Source: Firmicutes bacterium UBA4049 (GTDB taxonomy: Bacteria > Bacillota > Desulfotomaculia > Desulfotomaculales > Nap2-2B). Taken from it: a stretch of 15,868 nt of DNA. The position numbers and the translations under genes are program-made. Where the stretch lies: positions 23,432-39,299 of the forward strand of contig DFZT01000007.1 of the NCBI GenBank assembly GCA_002382755.1, given 5' to 3'. The notes beneath the pieces were generated by a model. The model saw only the letters and a program-made list of their open reading frames with translations. It was not told the origin of the DNA and searched no databases. Of the stretch, positions 1-8,317 are shown piece by piece (position 1 is the stretch's first letter; each line of letters begins with the position of its first letter).

Positions 1-38
1 ACAGCCTACAGCCTAATTGCCTACAGCCTAACAGCCTG
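1..38. repeat. Short degenerate tandem repeat (ACAGCCTA-like)
   Basis: The first 38 bases hold four or five copies of an 8-base unit close to ACAGCCTA (copies begin near 1, 8, 23 and 31, with a diverged copy near 16). The array is cut by the window edge, so its full length is unknown. It lies beyond the 3' end of the alaS operon and next to a hairpin. I do not recognise it as a known repeat family. Confidence 0.5.
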
Positions 39-66
39 AATAGTTACAAATATTCGGCTTTTATTT
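33..66 (+). terminator. Possible plus-strand intrinsic terminator
   Basis: AGCC(T)GAATA at 33-42 pairs with TATTCGGCT at 51-59 (one bulged T) around an 8-nt loop, and TTTTATTT follows on the plus strand. It would end a plus-strand transcript entering from left of the window, converging on the DUF1292 gene. On the minus strand the hairpin has no T-tract, so it is a poor terminator for the alaS operon. Confidence 0.4.
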
Positions 67-102
67 AGTCTTTTTAAGTAACAGCTATATCTGCGACAGT
101 TT

Positions 103-390
103 TTATTCAGCTTCATCAACAAGTTTTTCTTCCCAGGCGTCGGCTACTCTTTCCCATTCTTCGTCGTCTTCAATAGTTACAAGGATGTCGCTGCCGGTAT
201 CGTCTTTGCCAAATTTTAAGATGATTACTTCGCCCTCATTTTCTTCATCGGGATTTTCTTCAACTGCCAGGAGAACAGCATATTGGGCATCTTCCATTTC
301 TACAATATCAATTACCTCATAATCTTCTTCATCACCATTTTCGTCTACGAGGGTAATGATGCGTTCCTCTTCCGATTCACCATTGGTCAT
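103..390 (-). CDS. DUF1292 family protein (YrzB-like)
   Basis: This encodes a small, very acidic protein of 95 residues with the DUF1292 pattern: an N-terminal ITLVDENGDE stretch, then alternating beta-strand-like segments and a C-terminal WEEKLVDE helix. The function of the family is unknown; it is soluble and has no membrane segment. The ATG at 390 is preferred over a GTG at 399 because GGAG lies 8 nt before the ATG and overlaps the GTG. It is the last gene of the alaS-ireB-ruvX-DUF1292 block, the same relative order as alaS-yrzL-yrrK-yrzB in Bacillus subtilis. A possible internal promoter (TTGACA then AATAAG, 16-nt spacing) lies in the gap upstream. Confidence 0.88.
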   Translation of the reverse strand: MTNGESEEERIITLVDENGDEEDYEVIDIVEMEDAQYAVLLAVEENPDEENEGEVIILKFGKDDTGSDILVTIEDDEEWERVADAWEEKLVDEAE

Positions 391-467
391 CCGGATCACT
401 CCTTTTTTGTAAGCTTATTCTTAGTGGCGGACATTTGTCAAGAAAATATGCCAGATATAGAATATTT

Positions 468-896
468 TTAAGCTATCGGGAAATTATAACGGGAGTCGAG
501 ATAATTTTGCAGTATGATTACCGCTGCCAGTTTATCGATAACTTTTTTACGCCTTGCCCTGCTGACGTCTGCGGATAGCAGTATTTTTTCCGCTGCTGCC
601 GTAGTTAACCTCTCGTCCCAGGTTTCAATATGAATATTGAGATTATCCCTTAGCTTCTCCACAAACTTAATTATTTTATTCCCCTGCTCACCTAAAGTGC
701 CATTCATATTGCGGGGCAAACCAACGACGATTAATTCAATATCATACTGCCTGATTAGTTCTTTTATGTTTTTGATATCCTCCAATTCAGAACCGCCGCG
801 TATGATAGTTTTAATCCCCTGGGCTATACAGCCCAAAGGATCGCTTACTGCGACACCGATAGTTTTTGCGCCTACATCCAGGCCCATAATGCGCAA
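468..896 (-). CDS. ruvX: RuvX/YqgF family RNase H-fold nuclease
   Basis: The protein belongs to the YqgF/RuvX family, called a putative pre-16S rRNA nuclease or Holliday junction resolvase; in E. coli YqgF is linked to 5' maturation of 16S rRNA. The RNase H-like core is complete: [15 protein letters not shown] at the N terminus (acidic residue D7), [10 protein letters not shown] near 57-66, WDERLTT at 93-99 (E95) and DKLAA with D121. I place the start at the TTG at 896 because GGAGG lies 8 nt upstream and the resulting MRIMGLDVG matches the usual family start. An ATG at 911 would add five residues and overlap the stop of the preceding reductase gene by one base. Length 142 aa, normal for the family. 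Confidence 0.93.
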   Translation of the reverse strand: MRIMGLDVGAKTIGVAVSDPLGCIAQGIKTIIRGGSELEDIKNIKELIRQYDIELIVVGLPRNMNGTLGEQGNKIIKFVEKLRDNLNIHIETWDERLTTAAAEKILLSADVSRARRKKVIDKLAAVIILQNYLDSRYNFPIA

Positions 897-910
897 AGAG
901 TAATCCTCCA

Positions 911-1858
911 TTAAACGACCCTGATGCACAAATTCGGACATGCTGACCCGCAGTACCCGCACAGGCGGCAGATTTCCTGATTGACAACCGGTCTATTCCC
1001 AACCAATTTGATTGCTTCGAGATCACACTTTTTGACACACTGCCCGCAGCCTGTACACCAACTTTCAATCATCAGCCTGCGTTTTTGTCTGCTCACACGT
1101 TCACGCAGTTCTTTCCTTATTTCTCTGCCGGAAAAATAAGATACATTGAAATCCACTTCCCAAATGCTGGACATTCCCACTGCTATGGAAGTCAGTTGGG
1201 GTATTGAAATTACGAAATTCAGCGCTTGATCCACCTGATCCAGAAGGTTTCCTCCGCCCAAGGCCTTCATCCCGTACAGTCCTTTGCCATATGATGCCGC
1301 CTCTTCAATAGAAGCCAGCATTTCCTCCCGCGTTCCGTCTTTAATTCCTATACCCGACATATTTATTAAAGGGTGAATAATTTCGAACTCCGGAATCAAA
1401 AAAGCGGCCTTGACAGCTTCAACTGAATGTGTGGATATGCCTATTGCCCTTACAAACCCTGCATTTTTGGCTTTTATAAGATATTCAACGGCCTCCCAGT
1501 GGCCTTTCATTGTTAAAATTGATTCCTGCTCATGCAATAAAAAAATATCAATATAATCACGGTTGATTGAACGAAGAGCTTCCTCAAGACTGCCGCGCAT
1601 ATCGTCAGCTGTATAAGCGTATGATTTTGTAGCTATAACAACTTTATTTTTTATACCCTCAATAGCTTTTCTGATATAAGGATAAGTGGCGTACAGCTGA
1701 GCGGTGTCAATGAAATTTATGCCTGATTCAAGCGCATGACGGATTATTCGAGCGCCTTGATCAATTTGAAGGTTAGCCTGAAAAGGGCCTATCGTAAGCG
1801 CCCCAAAGCATAATCTGGAAACCAGGATTCCGGTATTTCCTAAACTGCGATACTCCAA
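911..1858 (-). CDS. Aldo/keto reductase with C-terminal 2x[4Fe-4S] ferredoxin domain
   Basis: This 315-residue oxidoreductase joins an aldo/keto reductase TIM barrel (about residues 1-260) to a ferredoxin-like tail. The AKR catalytic tetrad is visible as D51 (FIDTAQLY), Y56, K78 (IATKSY) and H109 (FLLHEQ). The tail carries [11 protein letters not shown] and [12 protein letters not shown], two CxxCxxCxxxC sets expected to hold two [4Fe-4S] clusters. It probably couples carbonyl reduction to ferredoxin-type electron transfer; the substrate is unknown. The TTG at 1858 is chosen because AAAGGA lies 8 nt upstream and the protein then starts MEYRSLG like its relatives; the longer 1900 frame would overlap ireB. 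It sits inside a block that normally runs ireB directly into ruvX. Confidence 0.9.
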   Translation of the reverse strand: MEYRSLGNTGILVSRLCFGALTIGPFQANLQIDQGARIIRHALESGINFIDTAQLYATYPYIRKAIEGIKNKVVIATKSYAYTADDMRGSLEEALRSINRDYIDIFLLHEQESILTMKGHWEAVEYLIKAKNAGFVRAIGISTHSVEAVKAAFLIPEFEIIHPLINMSGIGIKDGTREEMLASIEEAASYGKGLYGMKALGGGNLLDQVDQALNFVISIPQLTSIAVGMSSIWEVDFNVSYFSGREIRKELRERVSRQKRRLMIESWCTGCGQCVKKCDLEAIKLVGNRPVVNQEICRLCGYCGSACPNLCIRVV

Positions 1859-1874
1859 GACGGCAATCCTTTCA

Positions 1875-2132
1875 CTATAACTCCAAGTAATGCCTGACAA
1901 GTTCTTCCAGCAGTTCGTCCCTTTCCAGCTGGCGGATCAGGTTCCTGGCATTATTATAACCGGTAATATATGCCGGATCACCGGAAATCAGGTAACCCAC
2001 AAGCTGATTTATGGGGTTGTATCCTTTTTCTTTCAGTGATTCGCATACCTTGAACAGTATTTCCCTCGCCTTGTTTTTTTCAACTTTGGCCTTGTTAAAC
2101 ATTACTGTGTGCTCGGAAAATTTCTCGGCCAT
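1875..2132 (-). CDS. ireB: IreB family regulatory phosphoprotein (UPF0297/YrzL)
   Basis: The 85-residue protein has the hallmark [19 protein letters not shown] core followed by YNNARN and [14 protein letters not shown], which identify the UPF0297/DUF965 family. In Enterococcus faecalis IreB is a substrate of the Ser/Thr kinase IreK and affects cephalosporin resistance; the role here is inferred by family only. The N terminus (SEHTVMF) holds the S/T residues where such phosphorylation would be expected. The ATG at 2132 follows GGGAGG by about 10 nt. It lies 27 nt downstream of alaS, the conserved position. Confidence 0.95.
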   Translation of the reverse strand: MAEKFSEHTVMFNKAKVEKNKAREILFKVCESLKEKGYNPINQLVGYLISGDPAYITGYNNARNLIRQLERDELLEELVRHYLEL

Positions 2133-2159
2133 ATCTTTTGCGCCTCCCTTTAATTACCT

Positions 2160-4802
2160 TTATGCTTTTATGTTTAATTGCCTTGAAACAATTAAAGAAA
2201 CCTTATCCAACGCTTCCTGAAGCCGCGCAGGATCTTTTCCGCCGGCCTGCGCCATTTCCGGTTTTCCTCCTCCTCCGCCGTCTATAATGGAAGCTAATTC
2301 CTTGACAAGTTTACCAGCATGCAAACCAAGGGGCAATAAATCCCTTGTTATGGCAGCAACCAGATTTACCCGGTTTCCCGAGTGACTTCCCAAAACGATT
2401 ACGCCTGAATGCAGCTTATCGCGCAGCAGGTCGGACATAGAACGCAAATCGTCCACATCCCCTGCTTCAGTTCTGGCTGTTAAAAGCTTGATCCCATTAA
2501 GATCCTTAACATTTGCAAGCATTGCCTGAACTTCGTAATAAGCCAGGCGCGCGCGGAGCCGCTCGTTTTGCTGCTCAAGTTCTTTTATTTCAGCAATCAC
2601 ATTCTCAACTCTGTGCGCCAGTTCTCCCGGCGCCGTCTTAAGAATGCCGCTGATCCTGTTTGTCTGATCGTTTAAGGCAGTCAAATATTGAAACGTTCCT
2701 TTTCCGCTGACCGCTTCCACACGCCTGATTCCGGCGCCGACACTGCTTTCGCCTAATAATTTAAATAACCCGATTTCATTTGTATTTTTAACATGCGTGC
2801 CGCCGCACAGCTCAAGGCTGTATCCGCCGATATTTACCACCCGTACTTCGGCGCCGTATTTCTCGCCAAACAATGCCGTGGCGCCTAAAGACCTGGCTTC
2901 GTCAAAGGAAGTAACTGATGTCTCAACCTGCAGGCCCGATAAAACAGCTTCATTTACAATATTTTCAACCCGGGCCAACTCGTCTTCAGACACAGAACGC
3001 GGATATGTAAAATCAAACCTGAGCCGTTCGGGCAGGACAAGCGAACCCGCCTGATTAACATTATCTCCCAGCACAGTTCTTAAAGCTTTATGAAGCAGAT
3101 GTGTGGCTGAATGGTTCCTGGCAATTTCCATTCGCCTGGTCTTGTCTACATGAACACTTACAAGATCATTTTCTTTGATTACTCCTTCTTTTACTTTTCC
3201 GTAATGCACGCAGATACCTTCCACGGGCTTTTGAACAGCAAAAATTTCAATACTGCAGCCGGGGCCTGTAATTACAGCCAGGTCATAAATCTGGCCGCCT
3301 GATTCCGCATAACACGGTGTCACATCCAGGACCAGCTCTATTTCTTCGTCCTTAAACGCTTCCTTTACGGACCTTTTTTCTTTAACAAGCGATAAAACGC
3401 GGCTTTCAGAGTCTAATAACTCGTATCCCACAAATTCGGTTTCCCCAAAACGCTCCCTGATTGTTTTGTAAAAAGCCTTGTCCTCTGATAAATATTCCGT
3501 TTCCTGTCTGGACTTACGCGCCCGCTGGCGCTGTTCTTCAAGATCTTTGTAAAAATTGTTTTCATCAATATCAATACCTGCTTCTGAAGCCACTTCTTTA
3601 GTAAGTTCAAACGGGAAACCGTAAGTGTCATAAAGCCGAAACGCATCTTCCCCGCCGATTGAACTGATGTTGGCCGCCCTGGCCTTGCGGATTAAACCTT
3701 CTAATATATCAAGGCCCTGGACAAGAGTTTGCGCAAAGCGGGTTTCTTCCTGGAGAATTATTGAAATTATGTTATCCCTGTTTTTTGCAAGCTCGGGATA
3801 TATATCGTGCATCTGGCCGATAATGATTTCCGACACCTGTGACAAAAAAGGCCTTTCAACACCGAGGAGCCGTCCAAAGCGCATAGCCCTTCTAAGAAGG
3901 CGCCTTATAACATACCCCCGGCCCTCATTTGAGGGGAAAGCCCCGTCAGCCACGGCAAAGGTAACCGCTCTGCTGTGATCGGCAATTACTTTTAACGCCA
4001 AATCAGTTTTACTATCAGCGCCGTACTTCCTTTGCACTATCAAAGCTACAAAATCTATTATTTCACGAAATAAATCTGTATCAAAATTCGTAGAAACGTT
4101 TTGGCATACTGAAGCTACTCTTTCCAAACCCATCCCGGTATCGATTCCTTTTATGGCTAAAGGCGTATAATTCCCTGCTTCATCATGGAAATATTGGATA
4201 AAGACAAGGTTCCAGATTTCTAAAAAACGATCACAATCGCACCCTACCCCACAGTTATCAGAGCCACAGCCCCGATCCCTGCCTAGGTCAATATATATTT
4301 CCGAACAAGGGCCGCACGGCCCTACTCCTATTTCCCAGAAGTTTGTATCTTTATCCATCCGGACGATTCTTTCGGCAGGAACTCCGACTTTTTGGCGCCA
4401 AATCATATAAGATTCATCGTCGTCAAGATAAATACTGATCCATAGCTTTGAAGAGTCCAGCTTTAATACATCAGTCACAAATTCCCATGCCCATGAAATT
4501 GCATCCTCTTTAAAGTAATCCCCGAAAGAAAAATTGCCCAGCATTTCAAAAAAAGTATGGTGCCGGGATGTCATGCCGACGGATTCAATATCGGGTGTGC
4601 GCAGGCATTTTTGACAGGTAGTAATCCGCCGGGCAACGGGAGTAGTTGCGCCTGTGAAATAAGGTTTAAACGGTACCATACCCGCTGCTGTCCAGAGAAT
4701 GCTGGGATCGTTCGCAGGTATTAAAGAGGCGCTCGGCAGAACAAGATGCCCGCGCTCTTCAAAGAATTTTAAAAATTTATTTCTGATCTCCTTCCCCGTC
4801 AT
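2160..4802 (-). CDS. alaS: Alanyl-tRNA synthetase
   Basis: This encodes full-length AlaRS of 880 residues, which charges tRNA-Ala in the cytoplasm. The class II catalytic domain is at the N terminus (WTAAGMVPFKPYF, then RHHTFFEMLGNFSFGDYFK). The editing domain carries the zinc-binding set H564 and H568 (HSATH) with C666 and H670 (CGGTH). The C-Ala domain ends with the glycine-rich GGGGGKPEMAQAGG motif. The ATG at 4802 is 7 nt after GGAGG; a TTG at 4805 is too close to that site. It heads the operon with ireB, the reductase, ruvX and DUF1292. No frameshift or missing motif was seen. Confidence 0.98.
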   Translation of the reverse strand: MTGKEIRNKFLKFFEERGHLVLPSASLIPANDPSILWTAAGMVPFKPYFTGATTPVARRITTCQKCLRTPDIESVGMTSRHHTFFEMLGNFSFGDYFKEDAISWAWEFVTDVLKLDSSKLWISIYLDDDESYMIWRQKVGVPAERIVRMDKDTNFWEIGVGPCGPCSEIYIDLGRDRGCGSDNCGVGCDCDRFLEIWNLVFIQYFHDEAGNYTPLAIKGIDTGMGLERVASVCQNVSTNFDTDLFREIIDFVALIVQRKYGADSKTDLALKVIADHSRAVTFAVADGAFPSNEGRGYVIRRLLRRAMRFGRLLGVERPFLSQVSEIIIGQMHDIYPELAKNRDNIISIILQEETRFAQTLVQGLDILEGLIRKARAANISSIGGEDAFRLYDTYGFPFELTKEVASEAGIDIDENNFYKDLEEQRQRARKSRQETEYLSEDKAFYKTIRERFGETEFVGYELLDSESRVLSLVKEKRSVKEAFKDEEIELVLDVTPCYAESGGQIYDLAVITGPGCSIEIFAVQKPVEGICVHYGKVKEGVIKENDLVSVHVDKTRRMEIARNHSATHLLHKALRTVLGDNVNQAGSLVLPERLRFDFTYPRSVSEDELARVENIVNEAVLSGLQVETSVTSFDEARSLGATALFGEKYGAEVRVVNIGGYSLELCGGTHVKNTNEIGLFKLLGESSVGAGIRRVEAVSGKGTFQYLTALNDQTNRISGILKTAPGELAHRVENVIAEIKELEQQNERLRARLAYYEVQAMLANVKDLNGIKLLTARTEAGDVDDLRSMSDLLRDKLHSGVIVLGSHSGNRVNLVAAITRDLLPLGLHAGKLVKELASIIDGGGGGKPEMAQAGGKDPARLQEALDKVSLIVSRQLNIKA

Positions 4803-4821
4803 CAATTAACCTCCAAACATG

Positions 4822-4852
4822 AAGCCGGCCCTTAAAGAGCAATTGCCGGCTT
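4822..4852 (-). promoter_or_regulatory. Hairpin in the alaS leader
   Basis: AAGCCGGC (4822-4829) and GCCGGCTT (4845-4852) form an 8-bp perfect stem with a 15-nt loop. It lies within the roughly 97-nt leader between the predicted transcription start (about 4899) and the alaS Shine-Dalgarno site at 4810-4814. There is no T-tract, so it is not a terminator. It could affect translation or mRNA stability. Confidence 0.4.
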
Positions 4853-4905
4853 TCCTTCATTTCCTGATTTCTTTTACTTATACTTAAAGTGCTTTTCTAG
4901 AGGCA

Positions 4906-4935
4906 ATTATACAAAAAATACCGTTTTTATGTCAA
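4906..4935 (-). promoter_or_regulatory. Sigma-A promoter of the alaS operon
   Basis: On the minus strand a consensus -35 TTGACA (4935-4930) and a consensus -10 TATAAT (4911-4906) are separated by 18 bp. The predicted start is near 4899, giving a leader of about 97 nt. That is too short for a T-box riboswitch. Confidence 0.85.
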
Positions 4936-5240
4936 GAAAAAAGCCGGCCTGCAAAAGGTTGACGCTCTTATACACCGTTAACTTACCTGTTGATGGATGC
5001 GGTATGCGGTGAATACCGGCCGCTTTTTTTTGCAGCCGCTGATCCTATTGCGGCACCCAGGTAACTTTTCCTTACTTCTTTCATCCGGCAAGTCCCAAAT
5101 AAAAAATTCAGCCACATCAGGGGGTTCCCTGAGATCTTAAAAAGAGATCATTCATTTTTTTATTTTTTAGATCATTCTTTTTTCTATTCGCCGGTTAATA
5201 GTTTGATTCCTCCGCAGATAATTACTTTTTAGACTTGCGC
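4936..5240. other. Intergenic stretch without a confident gene
   Basis: Between the alaS promoter and the terminator of the permease operon I see no recognisable gene. There is a 44-codon minus-strand frame (4983-5117) with no good ribosome site. A plus-strand hairpin at 4999-5023 is followed by eight Ts. A short T6 run at 4937-4942 (minus) lies next to GGCCGGC and could close a weak long-loop stem. None of these is strong enough to call as a gene or riboswitch. Confidence 0.5.
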
Positions 5241-5285
5241 TTCAAAAAATGAAAGCGCCGTTTTTGATTCTTAATACGGCGCTTT
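5241..5285 (-). terminator. Intrinsic terminator of the sigma-54 operon
   Basis: AAAGCGCCGT and ACGGCGCTTT (5252-5261 and 5276-5285) form a perfect 10-bp stem, followed on the minus strand by CATTTTTT. It lies about 25 nt after the stop of the last permease gene. Confidence 0.92.
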
Positions 5286-5309
5286 ATTCTTATAACCTGG
5301 CTAAGAATT

Positions 5310-6707
5310 CTACTGGTTCTCTTTTACAGGCCTCTTTTCACTAACTGCCGACTTGCTCAAGGAGTTGTTTAACGGAACCGTAATTACTGCAAGGACAACA
5401 CCCAACGCCAAGGTGCCCAGAATCAGGCCCAGTCCGTGGAACTGGTACCAGAAGATCAGGTAGACCGTGCAGATGACGATTGAAATGAGCATGGCCGGGA
5501 AAGCGACTTTCATATAGCCGATAAATGTAATCGGGGCCCCTCTTTTTTCCGCCATCCCAACTACCACCACATTGGCCGAGGCGCCGATAATCGTCCCGTT
5601 GCCGCCCAGGCAGGCGCCCAGGGACAATGACCACCATAAGAAGTTTATGTCGCCCGACATTCCCAGCTGGCCCATATCCTTAATCAGGGGAATCATGGTG
5701 GCAACAAACGGTATGTTGTCTACAAAAGCCGAGGCAATTGCCGAAACCCACAGGATAAGCATACCGGCAGGAACCATCAGCCCATGTGTAACGTCAATTG
5801 TAAAGCGGGCAATGGCTTCAATGATTCCGACTTTCTCGATGCCCCCGACAACCAAAAACAAACCGGCAAAGAAAAATATTACCGGCCATTCAACGGCATG
5901 CAGGGCCTGTTCCGGGTCATGCCGGCTGGACAAAAGTAAAAGCAGGCTGGCGCCGCTCAGGGCAATAACCGAGGATTCCAGGTGGATGTACTGGTGAATG
6001 ACGAATCCTAAAATAGTCAGGCTCAGCACAACCAAACACTGCTTAAGCAAGGAAATATCTTTCAATTCTTCTTTCTCGTCCATCTTCATTATACCCTGCT
6101 GCAGTTCCGGTGTTGTTACCAGGTGTTTCCTGTAAATCAGGATAAGCAGGGTAATCGTAATTACATGGACTACTACTATTACGGGCGCCAAATTAAACAC
6201 AAAGTCCATAAACCCGAGGCCGGTCGAGCTGCCGATCATGATATTCGGCGGGTCGCCAATCAGCGTGGCAGTACCGCCTATATTGGAGGCAATAATCTCG
6301 GCCACCAGGATAGGAATGGGGTTGACCTTCAACTGCCTGGCAATGGCGAAGGTTACCGGTACAATTAACAAAACCGTGGTTACATTGTCCAGAAAGGCGG
6401 AGGCTACAGCCGTGACTGTAGCCAGGGCCATCATGATCTTTACGGGATTTCCTTTTACCATCTTGGCCGCTCTTACGGCAAGATATTCAAAGACTCCCGT
6501 GTTGCGCGTAATACCTACAATAATCATCATGCCGATTAACAGGCCGATAGTGTTCCAGTCAATATACTCAATAGCGTCTTCAACAGTTAGAACGCCCGAG
6601 AGCATCAGCAGACCGGCGCCGATCAAAGCCGCAATCGTGCGGTGGACTTTTTCAGAGACGATAACCGCGTAGGTAAGCAGGAATATCGCCAGCGCGAAAA
6701 AATACAT
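5310..6707 (-). CDS. ArsB/NhaD (SLC13-like) ion-transporter superfamily permease
   Basis: This 465-residue integral membrane protein has about 11-12 hydrophobic segments in two repeats. The first half carries FLDNVTTVLLIVP and SNIGGTATLIGDPPN, a strong signature of the ArsB/NhaD/P-protein branch of the ion transporter superfamily. The second half repeats it as AFVDNIPFVATMIPL and GGNGTIIGASANVV. Relatives move Na+/H+, arsenite or dicarboxylates, and the sequence alone does not decide among these. The ATG at 6707 follows GAGGTG by about 5 nt. It is the last gene before a strong terminator, downstream of a related permease and the decarboxylase beta subunit, so a role in the Na+ cycle or in carboxylate transport fits the context. 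Confidence 0.88.
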   Translation of the reverse strand: MYFFALAIFLLTYAVIVSEKVHRTIAALIGAGLLMLSGVLTVEDAIEYIDWNTIGLLIGMMIIVGITRNTGVFEYLAVRAAKMVKGNPVKIMMALATVTAVASAFLDNVTTVLLIVPVTFAIARQLKVNPIPILVAEIIASNIGGTATLIGDPPNIMIGSSTGLGFMDFVFNLAPVIVVVHVITITLLILIYRKHLVTTPELQQGIMKMDEKEELKDISLLKQCLVVLSLTILGFVIHQYIHLESSVIALSGASLLLLLSSRHDPEQALHAVEWPVIFFFAGLFLVVGGIEKVGIIEAIARFTIDVTHGLMVPAGMLILWVSAIASAFVDNIPFVATMIPLIKDMGQLGMSGDINFLWWSLSLGACLGGNGTIIGASANVVVVGMAEKRGAPITFIGYMKVAFPAMLISIVICTVYLIFWYQFHGLGLILGTLALGVVLAVITVPLNNSLSKSAVSEKRPVKENQ

Positions 6708-6813
6708 AAATTCACCTCTTTATCCCTTTGATTGGATCTCAATTACATAGCCATCTCACACACAGACAGATCTAAACTTAAAAAAGTTTAGCGACCCGTT
6801 ACCAAAGGCTTAT

Positions 6814-6844
6814 TGAAGGCCACCGGTATTGCCAGTGGCCTTCA
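6814..6844 (-). promoter_or_regulatory. Stable hairpin between the two permease genes
   Basis: TGAAGGCCAC (6814-6823) and GTGGCCTTCA (6835-6844) pair perfectly. With a G-T pair the stem extends to about 13 bp around a 5-nt loop on the minus strand. No T-tract follows, so it is more likely an mRNA-stabilising or processing element than a full terminator. A smaller AT-rich hairpin (CTAAACTT/AAGTTTAG, 6772-6791) follows it. Confidence 0.5.
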
Positions 6845-6868
6845 GCGCTTATCTTAAGAAAAATCTTT

Positions 6869-8197
6869 TTAATGCATTGCCGGGATTACCCAGATGATAA
6901 GCAAGACGACATAACATACGGCCAGCGAAAGAAACACGTAAGGAGCGCTCCAGCGTAAAAACTCTCCCAGCGGCACCTTCCGGCCGTCTTCCCTTTCGGC
7001 CATGGAAAGCGCGACGTACAAAGCAGGCGCGCCCGCGATGGTCAGGTTGCTGCCCAGCGTTCCGGCAAAAAGCAGGCCCCAGTAAAAAGGCCAAGCGCTT
7101 ATTCCGGTGCTGTTGGCAAAATCCCTGATGATATACAGCATGGCCAGGATGTAAGCGTCGTGTTCCACCACGCCGACAATCGGCGCCGTGATCCAGTATA
7201 AAAGGCTTACACCGCCGAGTAAAGAAGCCTTGAAGAACGGAGACAGCCAGTTGGCTACGATCTCGATAATGCCGACTTGGTCCAGCGCTCCGACCAAACA
7301 GAACAGTGAAGAGTAGAAAAATATGGCGTCCCAGGAAATTTCGCCGAGTATTTCTTCAAAGCCGGGAACATCAATATTCCAGGGTCCTTTCAATATTTCA
7401 ATCAGCAAGACAAGAGTCACCGCCCCGGCAAAGGCTAAAAAGCCCAGGTGCAGGCCGGTAAACTGCCTGAAGGCCATCAATAAAACCGTGGCCAGGAACA
7501 TGAAGCAGACCAAAAAAGCAAATTTCGGGTTCTTGATTGGGTTTTCCGCTCCCTCTTCACGGGTTACTTTAACCCTTCTGTTTTTGAAAAACTTTTTAAA
7601 AACGAAGTAGAAGGTAGTTACAACAATCAGATAAGTAATTGTAAGCATAATAAAGGACGAAGGCTTGCCGTTCAGCCATAGAAAGCCGGAAAATTCGATT
7701 CCGGAAACGCTGTGCAGCAGCTGCGGCGGCAGGTCTCCCAGCAGAAGGGCGGTGCCCATAAAGTTTGCGCACAACCCCAGGAAAAGAATGGGGGCGAAGG
7801 AAGCGAACTTGAACCTCCGGCTTACTTGTATAAGTACCGGGGCAAACATCAGGATGATCACCACGTTGTCTATGAACATGGAAACAACTCCGGCCAGCGC
7901 ACCCAGGGCGACCACAAACAGGGCCAGGTTTCCCTTGGACATTTCCAGCATCTTCTGAGCCAGCCATTCGGGCACCCCCGTCTTGCCGAAATAGGTTGCA
8001 ATCAGCCAGATGCTTAAAAGTATGACAATAACGTTCCAGTCCACCAGCCCGAAGGCAGTGCTGTCACTGATCGCTCCACTTACCACAAGGGCGACCACGC
8101 CGATTACGGCGCCGACAACACTGCTGATTACCCGGCTGACAACAAGACCTATTGCAATTACAAAGATTATTAAAGTAAGAGTTTGGACGTCTGTCAA
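6869..8197 (-). CDS. Divergent SLC13/ArsB-like permease
   Basis: This 442-residue membrane protein has about 11-12 hydrophobic segments and the two-repeat layout of the ion transporter superfamily. The motifs are degenerate compared with the neighbouring permease: FIDNVVIILMFAP is present, but the first hairpin reads NFMGTALLLGDLPPQ and the second GTLGSNLTIAGAPA. That suggests a different substrate or binding mode. Two TTG codons at 8200 and 8197 are possible starts; 8197 lies 8 nt after GGAGG and I chose it, while the 8221 frame would begin before that site. It probably belongs to the decarboxylase operon, though a 235-nt gap with a hairpin separates it from the OadG-like gene. Confidence 0.82.
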   Translation of the reverse strand: MTDVQTLTLIIFVIAIGLVVSRVISSVVGAVIGVVALVVSGAISDSTAFGLVDWNVIVILLSIWLIATYFGKTGVPEWLAQKMLEMSKGNLALFVVALGALAGVVSMFIDNVVIILMFAPVLIQVSRRFKFASFAPILFLGLCANFMGTALLLGDLPPQLLHSVSGIEFSGFLWLNGKPSSFIMLTITYLIVVTTFYFVFKKFFKNRRVKVTREEGAENPIKNPKFAFLVCFMFLATVLLMAFRQFTGLHLGFLAFAGAVTLVLLIEILKGPWNIDVPGFEEILGEISWDAIFFYSSLFCLVGALDQVGIIEIVANWLSPFFKASLLGGVSLLYWITAPIVGVVEHDAYILAMLYIIRDFANSTGISAWPFYWGLLFAGTLGSNLTIAGAPALYVALSMAEREDGRKVPLGEFLRWSAPYVFLSLAVCYVVLLIIWVIPAMH

Positions 8198-8317
8198 CAA
8201 TTTTCCCTCCCTTTTTGACAAATATTATCAGAAAAGATAATTTAAAATTTTAACTCCTAAAAACCCTCTCAGCCTTTGAAACGAATATAAACAATGTCAT
8301 CCATTTGTTTCGTATTA

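Noticed and set aside
435..455. TGGCATATTTTCTTGAC upstream of DUF1292 as a sigma-54 site
   Set aside because: The -24 box fits, but the required GC at the -12 position is absent. A weak sigma-A promoter overlapping it is more plausible.
5041..5070. T-box-like GGGTGCCGC on the minus strand upstream of alaS
   Set aside because: It matches only part of the AGGGTGGNACCGCG element, lies upstream of a consensus promoter for alaS, and has no fitting terminator stem, so a T-box is not supported.
5134..5190. GATCT/AGATC inverted repeats with T-runs as a terminator
   Set aside because: The stem is only five A/T-rich pairs, and no gene ends nearby on the plus strand.
8255..8275. CTGAGAGGG on the minus strand, reminiscent of a TPP riboswitch
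   Set aside because: Only the CTGAGA fragment is present; the ACCC...GAACCTGAT part and the rest of the fold are missing.
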